Below are positions 17,515 to 26,300 of a stretch of 64,000 nucleotides of DNA, piece by piece. Source of the DNA: Hyphomicrobiales bacterium. Its GTDB lineage: Bacteria > Pseudomonadota > Alphaproteobacteria > Rhizobiales > Rhizobiaceae. The DNA is taken from assembly GCA_900471925.1 (NCBI GenBank), contig UCGV01000028.1, positions 168,205-232,204 of the forward strand, read 5' to 3'. Below the pieces are notes generated by a model, which saw only the letters and a list, made by a program, of their open reading frames with translations, had not been told where the DNA came from and did no database searches. The position numbers and the translations under genes were made by a program. Each line of letters begins with the position of its first letter. Within the stretch, counting starts at the first letter, position 1.

Positions 17515-17614
17515 CCACGTCCATCGATCAGAGGCACTTTACAACGAGCATGAACTCAAACTATACGGCCCGCTCACTATTGCTCCGACACCCCAGCATC
17601 CCCACCTGAGCCCC

Positions 17615-17875
17615 ATGCCAAAAACTCACAAGCACAAGTTCCTTCGGGAACAGTATCGACGCATGCTTGCGTCCGACCATCACATTGATCCACGCTGGCG
17701 CGACAGTTTCGACGCCTTTCTGACCGATATCGATCACCTTGCGCCGAACACTGGTAGCCGTCGGATTATCGGCCGCAGGAACCTCAAGCTCGGTTTTGTA
17801 CCCGGGAATGTCGAATGGCATTGGGAAAGCACGACCCTGCCTATAGCGCGCGACGGCAGAGGACGTTTAGCCTAA
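17615..17875 (+). CDS. Small hypothetical protein with HNH-nuclease-like sequence pattern
   Basis: An 86-residue basic protein, taken from the ATG at 17615 (MPKTHKHKFLREQYRRML); an upstream ATG at 17498 overlaps ybaN and has no ribosome site. The layout, with an RxxYRRM-like opening, IDPRWRDSFDAFLTDI, and a closing GFVPGNVEWHWES, resembles the C-terminal half of phage and plasmid HNH-type proteins (in those, a W..F..F..DM segment and a Y.P.NVRW segment). The catalytic HNH residues are not evident. It may be a degenerate or domesticated nuclease-like protein. Confidence 0.45.
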   Translation: MPKTHKHKFLREQYRRMLASDHHIDPRWRDSFDAFLTDIDHLAPNTGSRRIIGRRNLKLGFVPGNVEWHWESTTLPIARDGRGRLA

Positions 17876-17972
17876 GGCCAGAACACGGCTTAGGTGGTAG
17901 CACCCAAACCAAGTTCGCGACGGACAGCACCTATTTTTCATAAACGCGCTCGCCTCTTTTTTCTGTCGTCCC

Positions 17973-18731
17973 TCAGACCGATTTCTTCAAAGCCTCGAAG
18001 AGATAGTTTGCCCATCGGGTCTGCCCGTCGCTGGACCCGATGAGATCCTGTCTGATTTCCACGAGAAGCGCTTCCAGTCCCCGGTCCTCGCCGTGGACGG
18101 GTATCGCATAGTCGCTGATCCGTTCGATCACATATGGAACGTTCGCACCGATCATCAGGCCGGTTATCCGCGACAGGCGTTCGATGATTTCCCGGCCGAA
18201 GTCAGCGGATTTGTCGAAAAGAATACCGGCATGCCAGGGACGGTTCTGGCCGAGAAAGACCGGAGTGAAGGAATGGATCGCCACGATCGTCGTCTTGCGC
18301 CCCTCTTGCTGGCGCAAGTCCAGATAGGCCGCGACCGCGGATTGAAAAGGAGTGAAAATCCTGTCTATCCTGCATTGGCGATCCGCTTCCTCCAGGTCGA
18401 TATTTCCCGGAATGTCCGTCGCTTCCGAGCGCTGCGGAATGCTGGTGGGGCTGGCGATCGGCCGGTTCAGATCGATAAGAAGTCTTGAGTACTTCCCGAG
18501 GAAACACGGCGCATCCAGCAGCTTCGAAAGTGACCTGGAAACGGATTCCGCGCCGATATCCCAGGCAATATGTCGAACCAGTTCGTCGGCGGAAAGGCCG
18601 AGCCCGTTGAACGAAGCTGGAATGTAATTCGACGCGTGTTCGCAAATCAGAACGATATCCGAGCGGCCGCCGACGTTCAGGATTTCGACGGGCTCAGGCC
18701 ATTCCGGGAGATCTTCTCGCGGTGTGTTCAA
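17973..18731 (-). CDS. N-formylglutamate amidohydrolase family protein
   Basis: A 252-residue FGase-family hydrolase. The metal-binding opening reads DIVLICEHASNYIPASF near residue 25, RHIAWDIGA near 53, LIDLNRP near 85, VAIHSFTPVF near 150, and the C-terminal GLEALLVEIRQDLI near 218. The family removes an acyl group from N-acyl-glutamate or similar compounds. It is last in a leftward set (RpiR regulator, isochorismatase-fold hydrolase, glutamine-synthetase-like ligase) and overlaps the ligase stop by four bases. Its real substrate is probably the amide or gamma-glutamyl compound processed by that set. Confidence 0.82.
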   Translation of the reverse strand: MNTPREDLPEWPEPVEILNVGGRSDIVLICEHASNYIPASFNGLGLSADELVRHIAWDIGAESVSRSLSKLLDAPCFLGKYSRLLIDLNRPIASPTSIPQRSEATDIPGNIDLEEADRQCRIDRIFTPFQSAVAAYLDLRQQEGRKTTIVAIHSFTPVFLGQNRPWHAGILFDKSADFGREIIERLSRITGLMIGANVPYVIERISDYAIPVHGEDRGLEALLVEIRQDLIGSSDGQTRWANYLFEALKKSV

Positions 18732-20047
18732 TAGACCGCCCTGTATCGCTCGCAGATTGTCTGCTGGTCGAGCCCTTCGAGACTTTTCATCTCGAAATCC
18801 TTCATGCCCATGAACGTCTCAAGGAAAATCGGCGAGAACCAGGAAGAGACCACGCTATTCTGCTTGAGAGCTCCAAGCGCGTCTGCCAGCGTCTCCGGCA
18901 GGCGCAGCAATCCCCGCTCCATGCGTTGTTCGTCGGTCAGATCAGCAGGATCACCGGAATGGATCGGCGGGCAGGGAATGTCGCCCTCGAGTCCGGCAAG
19001 ACCCGCCCGGACGATGGCTGCCAGTGCCAGATAGGGGTTGGCGGTAGCGTCGGCAGCCCGATACTCGATGTTGAAGCTCCTGGCGGGATCGCGGCCTGCG
19101 ATGGTCACGGTCGGGCAAATACGCAGCGTTGCCTCCCGGTCCTTGTCGCCAAGCCAGGTATAGGACGAACTCCAGCTATGGGGCTTCAGCCTGTAGTAGG
19201 AGGAAACGCTCGATGCCGTCAGGGCAGTGAGCGCTGGAAGGTGCTTGATCACGCCCGCGCAGAACGATCCGGCAGCTTTCGAGAGGCCCGATGGCCTGGA
19301 TGGATCGTAGGTCGCATTCTGCCCGTCAGCATTGATCAGGCTGAAGTGGATATGGACGCCGTTCCCGACGGATGAGGGCGCGGTCTTTGGAGCAAATGAG
19401 GCCTTCCAGCCGCGGTTGCGGGAGACCTCCCTAATAATCTCCCGCAGGACGACGGCGCGATCTGCCGCTGCCAGCCCGTCAACCGGGGAACAGGTGACTT
19501 CGAACTGGTCCTCGCCATATTCAGAGATGATGACTTCCGGATCGACGCCCGCTTCTTCGAGTGCGGACATGATCTGCGCGGCAAAGCCGTCTGCGCGCCG
19601 CAAGCCGGCAAAGGAGAGCACGTGTTCGCGCGGCAGGCCGGTATCGAGGAGTTGGAACTCATGCTCGAAGGCCACTTTGAGCGAGAGACCTGTCGCGGCC
19701 TTGAGATCGGCAAGTGCGTTTGCGAGAAGGGTTCTGGTGCAGCACGACCATGGCGAGCCGTCCAGTTCGACGAGATTTCCAGCCACCATGTCGAAGGGCG
19801 TTTCCGAACCGGTCCTGGAGGTCCGATAGCGGGCGCCCGGATCGGGCAGCAATCTCAGATCGCCGGAAGAACCCCACGGATTGGGATCGGCGATGACATT
19901 GAACGGCGTCAGCGAGAGATTTGCCTGCAGCCAGCCCACGCCGCCTGCGATCGATGAATCGAATTTGTCACTGTCGACGAAACGGCCTCGTGTGACGGCC
20001 GCGATATCGGTCGTCACGATACCCGTCAGGGCAACATCGCCACTCAT
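18728..20047 (-). CDS. Glutamine synthetase-like gamma-glutamyl ligase
   Basis: A 439-residue glutamine-synthetase-fold enzyme. Catalytic-domain motifs: metal-site AFEHEFQL near 130, EYGEDQFEVTCSP near 180, NGVHIHFSL near 230, and EYRAADATANPYLALAAIVRAG near 330. There is no adenylylation-site Tyr segment and the N-terminal domain is divergent, as in PuuA/GlnT-type ligases that attach glutamate to amines rather than ammonia. The ATG at 20047 overlaps the upstream stop (ATGA), and its own stop overlaps the FGase start. The amine substrate is unknown. Confidence 0.82.
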   Translation of the reverse strand: MSGDVALTGIVTTDIAAVTRGRFVDSDKFDSSIAGGVGWLQANLSLTPFNVIADPNPWGSSGDLRLLPDPGARYRTSRTGSETPFDMVAGNLVELDGSPWSCCTRTLLANALADLKAATGLSLKVAFEHEFQLLDTGLPREHVLSFAGLRRADGFAAQIMSALEEAGVDPEVIISEYGEDQFEVTCSPVDGLAAADRAVVLREIIREVSRNRGWKASFAPKTAPSSVGNGVHIHFSLINADGQNATYDPSRPSGLSKAAGSFCAGVIKHLPALTALTASSVSSYYRLKPHSWSSSYTWLGDKDREATLRICPTVTIAGRDPARSFNIEYRAADATANPYLALAAIVRAGLAGLEGDIPCPPIHSGDPADLTDEQRMERGLLRLPETLADALGALKQNSVVSSWFSPIFLETFMGMKDFEMKSLEGLDQQTICERYRAVY

Positions 20048-20688
20048 GCGGCAGCTCTGGTCGAGAGACGGTCGACGACTGTGTCGGTGTCGGTCACCCA
20101 GCAATAGCCGCCGAATGCCTTGAGAGCAGTATCATGGCGCTCTTGGGTGGCGGCAGCACAGGCATCGGAAACGCAGGTGACGTAATAGCCGCGATCCGCC
20201 GCGTCTCTCACCGCCATATCGACGCACTGGTCGGTCATGATGCCGGTGATGATCAGATAACGCACGCCGAGATTTCTGAGCACGTAATCGATATTGGTCG
20301 AATTGAAGACGCCGGACGAGGTCTTGGGGATCAGGATCTCGTCATTCTTCGGCCCGAGGTTGTCAGGAGGAAAGCCGAGAGGATTGCTTGGCGGAATGTG
20401 GATCGGCGTAAGCTTGTGATCGAGCGACCTGTCGCGGCCGTTTTCGGTCAGGCTTTGGATGATCGTGTGGACGACCTCAACGCCATTTGCTCGTGCTGCC
20501 GCAAGCAGCCGCTCGTTGTTCGGGATCGTCACCGAAGCCGTCTGGCGGTAGAAATAATGATCCGGACCTCTTTCCGGATGATCGGGGTCGAGGCCCGGTT
20601 CAAGCCAGATGCGCTGCATATCCACCAGCAGGAGAGCCGTTTCGCTCGGAACGTAGGGTGCGTCTCGGCGTTGAAGTTGGCTAAGCAT
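20044..20688 (-). CDS. Isochorismatase-fold cysteine hydrolase
   Basis: A 214-residue hydrolase of the isochorismatase/nicotinamidase fold. The triad is visible: Asp in LLLVDMQ near residue 23, Lys in LIPKTSSGVF, and Cys in GIMTDQCVDMAVRDAADRGY. Relatives cleave amides, carbamoyl groups or ureides. The ATG at 20688 is preferred: it follows AAGG and overlaps the end of the RpiR gene by only 8 bases, while the ATG at 20754 overlaps it by 74. Confidence 0.82.
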   Translation of the reverse strand: MLSQLQRRDAPYVPSETALLLVDMQRIWLEPGLDPDHPERGPDHYFYRQTASVTIPNNERLLAAARANGVEVVHTIIQSLTENGRDRSLDHKLTPIHIPPSNPLGFPPDNLGPKNDEILIPKTSSGVFNSTNIDYVLRNLGVRYLIITGIMTDQCVDMAVRDAADRGYYVTCVSDACAAATQERHDTALKAFGGYCWVTDTDTVVDRLSTRAAA

Positions 20689-21604
20689 CGGCAGTAATAC
20701 CTTTCTTGCGCTTGGGACCTGGTTGAGGCGAACTTCCTGAGCTGTCTTCGACATCGACGGTCACGGCGTTACGTGCCCTGATGGATTCGAGGTTTTCAAC
20801 ACGCCGGCGTGTCGTGTCGTCGAGAGACGAAAGTATCTGCGCTACGAGGGCTTCGATCTGGGCGACGGCCGGAGCAAGCGTGTCGTAAGGCGAGGGCACT
20901 TCGAGCGGGCATATGATCGTCACTTCCGCGTGCTCGGCGATCGGCGAAAGCCATTGGTCGGTAAACAGGACGACAGTCGCGCCGCGTTCGGCAGCCTGCG
21001 AGGCGAATGCAACCACGTCGTTCTGGTATCGTCTATAGTCGAAAGCGATCAACACGTCGCGTTTGCCGTAATCGACAAGTATGTCGAACGACGGAGCGGC
21101 AAGGGTTCCGATGTCGTGGACGTTTGCACGAAACTGCGAAAGATATCCCGCCAGCATTCCGGCAATGTGCCGGCTGAAGCGCCCGCCGACGAGGCTGACT
21201 CGCCCCTTTGCCTCCATGACGATCCTGGCGACTTTATCATAGGTATTGGCGGGGGTTGCGCTGATGGTTTTGTCAATGGTCTCGGAGACGGCGTGAAGGT
21301 AGGATTCCGCGATACCTTGAGCCGCGACGTTGGACCTTTTTGTTTCCATCATCAGCAAAGGCGACTGGAGGCGGGCTTCGACCTCCGAAAGCAGGCGTTT
21401 CTGAAGATCGGGAAATCCATCAAAGCCCAGTTTGACCGCTAGCCGGACTACGGTCGCATCGCTCACGCCAGCCTTCTTCGCGAGATTGCTGGCTGTCCCA
21501 AGACCGGAGGTCGGGTAGTCGGCAAGCAGGATCTGGGCGATGCGCTCTTCCGACGGTGTAAGCGCCAGCTTTTGATCCAAAAGCAATGCCCGGACGTCTG
21601 TCAC
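20681..21604 (-). CDS. RpiR-family regulator with SIS domain
   Basis: A 307-residue transcription factor. The N-terminal RpiR helix-turn-helix (about residues 5-75) contains GLGTASNLAKKAGVSDATVVRLAVKLGFDGFPDLQ. A SIS domain follows (VSLVGGRFSRHIAGMLAGYL, later ERGATVVLFTDQWLSPIAEHA), which usually senses a phosphosugar. The GTG at 21604 follows AGGGGG; a TTG at 21640 is the alternative. It heads the leftward operon and is divergent from the ABC transporter, so it is the likely regulator of both. Confidence 0.85.
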   Translation of the reverse strand: MTDVRALLLDQKLALTPSEERIAQILLADYPTSGLGTASNLAKKAGVSDATVVRLAVKLGFDGFPDLQKRLLSEVEARLQSPLLMMETKRSNVAAQGIAESYLHAVSETIDKTISATPANTYDKVARIVMEAKGRVSLVGGRFSRHIAGMLAGYLSQFRANVHDIGTLAAPSFDILVDYGKRDVLIAFDYRRYQNDVVAFASQAAERGATVVLFTDQWLSPIAEHAEVTIICPLEVPSPYDTLAPAVAQIEALVAQILSSLDDTTRRRVENLESIRARNAVTVDVEDSSGSSPQPGPKRKKGITADA

Positions 21605-22027
21605 GCTCAGCCCCCTGAACTCTATGCCCCCTGAACCCAATCCGCATTGAATTCAATTCTGCGAATTAAACCAGATCGTCGATTTTCGAAAGAAATATTT
21701 CAGACCTGTCGCTGTCTTGGCAATATGTTTTTTCATGTCGGGATCATTTCATCGCTGTGCTCTTCATTGCATGATGAAGAGATATTGACATCATGGTCAG
21801 CAGCGTCCTAACGTTGACGCAACGCAGCAAAGACTGCGCGGGAACACATTAAATTACGCTAACGCAAGCCATCTGCAGATCCACGCCCGGCGTGGATGAG
21901 CGCCAGGAATTTGATTTCGCGCAACGCAGCTTTGCGTCGAAATTCCTTCTCAATGCGCGGTGGATTTCGCGACAGCGCGATTTGACGATGCGTTCTCGCG
22001 GCGGCAGGCTAATCGCGTTGTGGGGAC
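21605..22027. other. Divergent control region between the RpiR operon and the ABC importer
   Basis: A 423-base noncoding region. It contains the 11-mer CGCAACGCAGC twice (21818-21828 and 21920-21930), the second inside an inverted repeat, a TTGACA at 21785-21790, and a small AATTC-TGC-GAATT dyad at 21655-21667. No credible gene is seen. Confidence 0.6.
21914..21943. promoter_or_regulatory. Candidate RpiR operator
   Basis: ATTTCG-CGCAA (21914-21924) is mirrored by TTGCG-T-CGAAAT (21932-21943), an 11-bp inverted repeat with one extra base in the right arm. It lies 85 bases before the first transporter gene. A single regulator acting on both divergent operons is inferred. Confidence 0.4.
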
Positions 22028-23017
22028 ATGCACATGAAGCAGGGCGGATCACATCGGCGGGCTTTGAGCCAGGAGACCATCGTTGCGGCGATTGCCGTCT
22101 TGATCTTCCTCCTAGCTTCGGTGGCGCTCCCCGGGTTCTTTACGGCGGAAAACGTTGTTTCGATCGTCAGATCCATCTCGGTGTTGGGTATCCTGGCGCT
22201 CGGCATGGCCGTCGTCATCATCGGTCGAGGGATAGACCTGTCGGCCGTCGCGGTCATGGCCATGTCCGTGGCCTGGTATCTTCAGCTTCTCAATGACGGA
22301 AGTTCGGGCTGGTATGCTTTCGCGTTGGTCATCGCCGGCGTTGTCGGGATAGGCCTGGTGAACGGATTTCTCGTCGCCTATGCCGACGTCCCTGCAATCT
22401 TCGTCACGCTGGCGAGCGGTTCCTTCGTCTTCGGCTTCGTGCGATCGCAATTGATTACCCAGGATGCCGTTCCGGTGCCTGATGGCCATTGGCTCGAGCT
22501 TTTCGGCGGCCTCAGATATTTCGACATTCCCGTCGAGGTCTTCATCTTTGCCTTCCTTGCGTTCGTCATCTTCCTTTTCCTGCGCTACACCAAATGGGGC
22601 CGCTATGTGTACTACGCGGGCGACAATCCCGTTGCGGCCCGTAACGCGGGCATGCCGGTCAGGCCGATGCTGGTTTTCCGTTATGTCCTGTCTGCCCTGA
22701 TTGCTTTTGTCGCCGGACTTCTGACGGCGGCCAGCCTTCACTCGATTAATACCCGCGTGGTGAACTCGACGCTGCTCTACGATATCGTGCTAGTCGCCGT
22801 AATCGGCGGGATCGGCCTGTCCGGCGGCAAGGGCAGCGTTCGCAACGTCCTGTTTGGCGCGGCATTGATCGGTATCATGCTCAACGCGATGACCATCATC
22901 GACATCCCGCTGATCTACCAAAATCTCATCAAGTCCACGATCCTTCTGGTCGCCATCGTGATCGACGGGCTTCTCAATCCGCGCGACGAACAGACAGCTC
23001 AGCAGGGAGATATCTGA
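22028..23017 (+). CDS. CUT2-type sugar ABC transporter permease (RbsC-like)
   Basis: A 329-residue permease with about ten hydrophobic segments. The RbsC/XylH family motif is LGILALGMAVVIIGRGIDLSAVAVM near residue 55; GDNPVAARNAGMPV near 200 and GGIGLSGGKGSVRNVLFGA near 260 are also typical. It is the first gene of the rightward operon. The ATG at 22028 and the ATG two codons later are equally possible starts. It probably pairs with the second permease (24180), giving a heterodimeric channel. Confidence 0.9.
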   Translation: MHMKQGGSHRRALSQETIVAAIAVLIFLLASVALPGFFTAENVVSIVRSISVLGILALGMAVVIIGRGIDLSAVAVMAMSVAWYLQLLNDGSSGWYAFALVIAGVVGIGLVNGFLVAYADVPAIFVTLASGSFVFGFVRSQLITQDAVPVPDGHWLELFGGLRYFDIPVEVFIFAFLAFVIFLFLRYTKWGRYVYYAGDNPVAARNAGMPVRPMLVFRYVLSALIAFVAGLLTAASLHSINTRVVNSTLLYDIVLVAVIGGIGLSGGKGSVRNVLFGAALIGIMLNAMTIIDIPLIYQNLIKSTILLVAIVIDGLLNPRDEQTAQQGDI

Positions 23018-23075
23018 CAGGCCCGTCCGGGAGCAGACCATCGCATTCATCCGTCAACTCATTTGGGGGGATCCC

Positions 23076-24092
23076 ATGAAATATGTGAAAGCATTATTTG
23101 CCGCAGCGACCATTTCGTTGTCGCTTTTCGCAACTGCAGCTCCGGCGCAGGAGGATCCCGGTCCGGCAGCCTATTCCCAGGCGCTCAAGGGCAAACGCGT
23201 CATGCTCGTGCCGATGGCGATGGGTTTTGACCTGGCACAGGGCTGGGCGCATTATATCAAGGCTGAGGTCGAGGCATTTGGTGGCGTGTTTGAGACGCGC
23301 GATCCCAACTGGAGCGTCGAGGCGGGCGCGCAGGCCATCACCGAGGCGATCTCCTCCGATACAAGGCCGGACGTTCTGATCGTCCATTCGCCTGACCTGA
23401 ACTCCTACGCCCGTCTTCTCAAGAAGGCGCAGGCTGCGGGGACTTACGTCGTCCTCATCGACAATCCGGCCAATTTTGCAGCCGATGCGTTCGTGGGCAG
23501 CGATTGGGATCGCCTTGGCCAGCTGGAGGCGGAAGCCGTCATCAAGGGATGTGGGCCGACGTCTTCGAAAAAGATCGGTCTCGTGCAGGGCGATCAGGTC
23601 AATGCTTCGAGCCTCTACCAGTATGCCGGCATCATGAAGGTTCTGGAGAAGAACCCCGACTTCCAGGTGGTCGCAAAGCCGGATTCGAACTGGGATGCGA
23701 CGACGTCCCGAAACGTGACCACGACGATGCTGCAGCAGCATCCGGATATTTGCGGCATTATCGACTTCTGGGATGGTGACGCGACCGGTGCGGCCGCCGC
23801 AATCCGTGACGCCAAGCTGCAGGACAAGGTATTCCTCGTGACGACAGGCGGCGGCGAAAAAGCTGCGGACTGCGATAACTTGGAGAATGGTACTTACGGT
23901 GCCGTCGTGATGACCGAACTCCACCATCAGTCACGCGACATCAACGCCATCATCAAGTTCCTGCTGCAAAGCGGTCAGCCCGCCGGCACGTCGAAGAGCT
24001 ATATCTACACGCTGGAGAAGGCGACGACGAAGGCCGATCTGAAGCCTGACAGCTGCTGGGATCTCAAGGCGCTGCAATCGGCCGCGAAATAA
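23076..24092 (+). CDS. Periplasmic sugar-type substrate-binding protein
   Basis: A 338-residue periplasmic binding protein of the RbsB-like class. The signal peptide MKYVKALFAAATISLSLFAT is followed by a cleavage site near APAQ-ED. A GGGGGG-containing ribosome site precedes the start. The two-lobed core includes MGFDLAQGWAHYIKAEVEAFGG near 50, SDWDRLGQLEAEAVIKGC and GIIDFWDGDATGAAAAIRDA. Four Cys residues occur in the mature protein, more than usual, and may form disulfides. It is second in the importer operon. Confidence 0.88.
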   Translation: MKYVKALFAAATISLSLFATAAPAQEDPGPAAYSQALKGKRVMLVPMAMGFDLAQGWAHYIKAEVEAFGGVFETRDPNWSVEAGAQAITEAISSDTRPDVLIVHSPDLNSYARLLKKAQAAGTYVVLIDNPANFAADAFVGSDWDRLGQLEAEAVIKGCGPTSSKKIGLVQGDQVNASSLYQYAGIMKVLEKNPDFQVVAKPDSNWDATTSRNVTTTMLQQHPDICGIIDFWDGDATGAAAAIRDAKLQDKVFLVTTGGGEKAADCDNLENGTYGAVVMTELHHQSRDINAIIKFLLQSGQPAGTSKSYIYTLEKATTKADLKPDSCWDLKALQSAAK

Positions 24093-24121
24093 AGTCGATC
24101 GCCATCCGGCTGAAATCTGCT

Positions 24122-24145
24122 GAAGTCCCTCCTCGGAGGGGCTTC
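24122..24145 (+). terminator. Intercistronic hairpin after the binding-protein gene
   Basis: GAAGTCCCTC pairs with GAGGGGCTTC (one T-G pair) around CTCG, giving a 10-bp stem in the 87-base gap between the binding-protein and permease genes. There is no T-run, so it more likely protects the upstream message from exonucleases, keeping the binding protein in excess, than ends transcription. Confidence 0.5.
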
Positions 24146-24179
24146 AAACTCTCCTACACGACGGTATCCGGTCCCAACA

Positions 24180-26300
24180 ATGACAGTCAGAGAACGCTTG
24201 CAGGCATGGCGATACAACCTCATTCCGGATCACCTCGCCGGCGAAATCCTGACAAAACGATGGACCGATAATGCGATACCGTTTCTGGCGCTCGTCGCTG
24301 TCGTTGCGGGTTTCGGATCAGCGATCCCCGGCTTCTTCAAGATTTCGTCGCTGCAGGATTCGACGCGCCAGCTCGGCGAGTTTTCGATCGTCGTCACCGG
24401 CTTGACCGTCGTCATGCTGGGCGGTGGTATCGATCTCTCGGTCGGCTCGATCTTCGCGCTTTCGTGCTTTGCCGCAGTCTCGGTTTTCTTCATTTTCGAG
24501 CAACCGGTGTGGGTCGCGCTGCTGGCATCATTGGCGACCGGGATCGCTTTCGGTGCGATCAACGGCTACCTGGTCGGCTTCATGCGGCTGCGCGCATTCC
24601 TGACGACCCTCGTAACCTTCATCATCGGCCGCGCCGTCTACGACATTCTCGTCGTCAATTTCGCAGCCCAGATCCAGATGTCGATGGCAATGTCGGATGT
24701 CTGGGACTTCGTTGGCGACGGGACGGTTCTCGGCATCTCTGTCTCGGTACTGACCGCCATCATCTTCATCCTCGTCACGCATATCGCGCTGACGCGCTCG
24801 CGGCCAGGATGGCATATCCTGGCTGTCGGCGGATCGCGCCGTTCCGCGCATAATGCAGGTATCAAGGTCAAACGCACCGTCTTCTTGACCTATGTCTTTT
24901 CAGGCCTGTGCTCTTCGGTGGCAGGGTTCCTCATCGCCTGCCGCCTCAGCGGCGCTGGGCCGGGGACCGGTCTCAACCTCGAGATACTGGCGCTGACGGC
25001 TGCAGTTGTCGGCGGAAACAGTCTCGGCGGCGGCAGGGGTTCGGTCGTCAAAGGATTGATGGGGGCGGTGATCGTGCTTGTCATGACAAACGGCCTGATC
25101 CGGCTCGGCTACGGAACCGGTACCAACCAGATGGTGCTTGGGTTGATGCTTGCCGTTGCCGTGACGATCGACATTCGATGGCTGAAGAACCGCCATAAGG
25201 TCTTGAATGAGGTCTATGTTGCCCCGGTCTACCTGCGAATGGGTGAGGCGCTGTCGGCCGTGCCCGGCTCCGGTACTCCCTATGCGATGGATAATCGTCT
25301 GGCGCAGACGCAGTATATCGGGCTCGGAGAGCTGGAGGGGCCGGAGGACGTCATTCTCGACGATAACGACAACCTCTATTGCGGCACCCGCCACGGTGAA
25401 ATCGTCCGCTTTTTCGCGCCAGATTATACGCGATCCGAAGTCTTCGCCCATGTCGGTGGATTTCCGCTCGGGCTCTCGTTCGACAAGGAGCGCAATCTGA
25501 TCAGTTGCGTGGGTGCGATGGGGCTCTATTCCATCGCCCCTGACCGCTCCGTTCAAAAGCTGACCGCGGAAACATCGCGTTCCTGGACTTCGGTCGTTGA
25601 TGATGCACGTCTGCGCGATCCCAATGACTGCGACATTGCACCCGATGGACGCATCTATTTCACGGATTCGACCAAGCGATATGACGCACATGACTGGGCG
25701 CTGGATTCGATCGAGAACAGAGCGACAGGGCGCCTGCTGGTCTACGACCCCAAGACCGGTACGACCCGGACGCTGCTGGACGGATATCGCTACACCAATG
25801 GCGTCTGCGTCGCTCATGACGGAAAATCGATCTTTTTTGCGGAAAGCTGGGCGTGCCGTGTGCATCGCTACTGGCTCGAGGGCCCGAAGGCGGGAACCGC
25901 AGAATGCGTGATTGCCGACATGCCGGGCTATCCCGACAATATCAACAGAGCCTCGGATGGGACCTATTGGATGGCATGGCTCGGGATGCGGACGCCAAGT
26001 TTCGATCTTTCACTGCGGCACCCCGGTATGCGCAAGCGGATGACCCGCCGGCTTCCGCAGGACGACTGGCTGTTCCCCAATATCAATACGGGCGGCATCG
26101 TGAAATTCGATGAGGCCGGGCGCATCCACGACGCCATGGCTGACCTTTCGGGTGTTTCCCATCCGATGGTCACATCGATGCGCGAGCACAAAGGTTATCT
26201 CTACGTCGGCGGCATCCTCAACAACCGCATCGGTCGATACAAGCTTTCCGGTGCGAATGAAGGCTGGACGGGGCCGGCTTCTTATTGGGGAGCCAGGTGA
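24180..26300 (+). CDS. Fusion of RbsC-like permease and SMP-30/gluconolactonase beta-propeller
   Basis: A 706-residue fusion. Residues 1 to about 335 are a CUT2 permease (GLTVVMLGGGIDLSVGSIFALS near 75, AVGGSRRSAHNAGIKVKR near 218, GGNSLGGGRGSVVKGLMGAV near 280). After a linker of about 30 residues, residues 370-706 form a six-bladed SMP-30/strictosidine-synthase-like propeller. All four SMP-30 metal-ligand positions appear to be kept: Glu in LEGPEDV, Asn in DPNDCDIAPDG, Asn in TNGVCVAHDG and Asp in YPDNINRASDG. RbsC-type permeases end in the cytoplasm, so the propeller would sit at the inner face of the channel and could hydrolyse the imported compound. There is no frame break in the region. 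The substrate is unknown. Confidence 0.9.
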   Translation: MTVRERLQAWRYNLIPDHLAGEILTKRWTDNAIPFLALVAVVAGFGSAIPGFFKISSLQDSTRQLGEFSIVVTGLTVVMLGGGIDLSVGSIFALSCFAAVSVFFIFEQPVWVALLASLATGIAFGAINGYLVGFMRLRAFLTTLVTFIIGRAVYDILVVNFAAQIQMSMAMSDVWDFVGDGTVLGISVSVLTAIIFILVTHIALTRSRPGWHILAVGGSRRSAHNAGIKVKRTVFLTYVFSGLCSSVAGFLIACRLSGAGPGTGLNLEILALTAAVVGGNSLGGGRGSVVKGLMGAVIVLVMTNGLIRLGYGTGTNQMVLGLMLAVAVTIDIRWLKNRHKVLNEVYVAPVYLRMGEALSAVPGSGTPYAMDNRLAQTQYIGLGELEGPEDVILDDNDNLYCGTRHGEIVRFFAPDYTRSEVFAHVGGFPLGLSFDKERNLISCVGAMGLYSIAPDRSVQKLTAETSRSWTSVVDDARLRDPNDCDIAPDGRIYFTDSTKRYDAHDWALDSIENRATGRLLVYDPKTGTTRTLLDGYRYTNGVCVAHDGKSIFFAESWACRVHRYWLEGPKAGTAECVIADMPGYPDNINRASDGTYWMAWLGMRTPSFDLSLRHPGMRKRMTRRLPQDDWLFPNINTGGIVKFDEAGRIHDAMADLSGVSHPMVTSMREHKGYLYVGGILNNRIGRYKLSGANEGWTGPASYWGAR

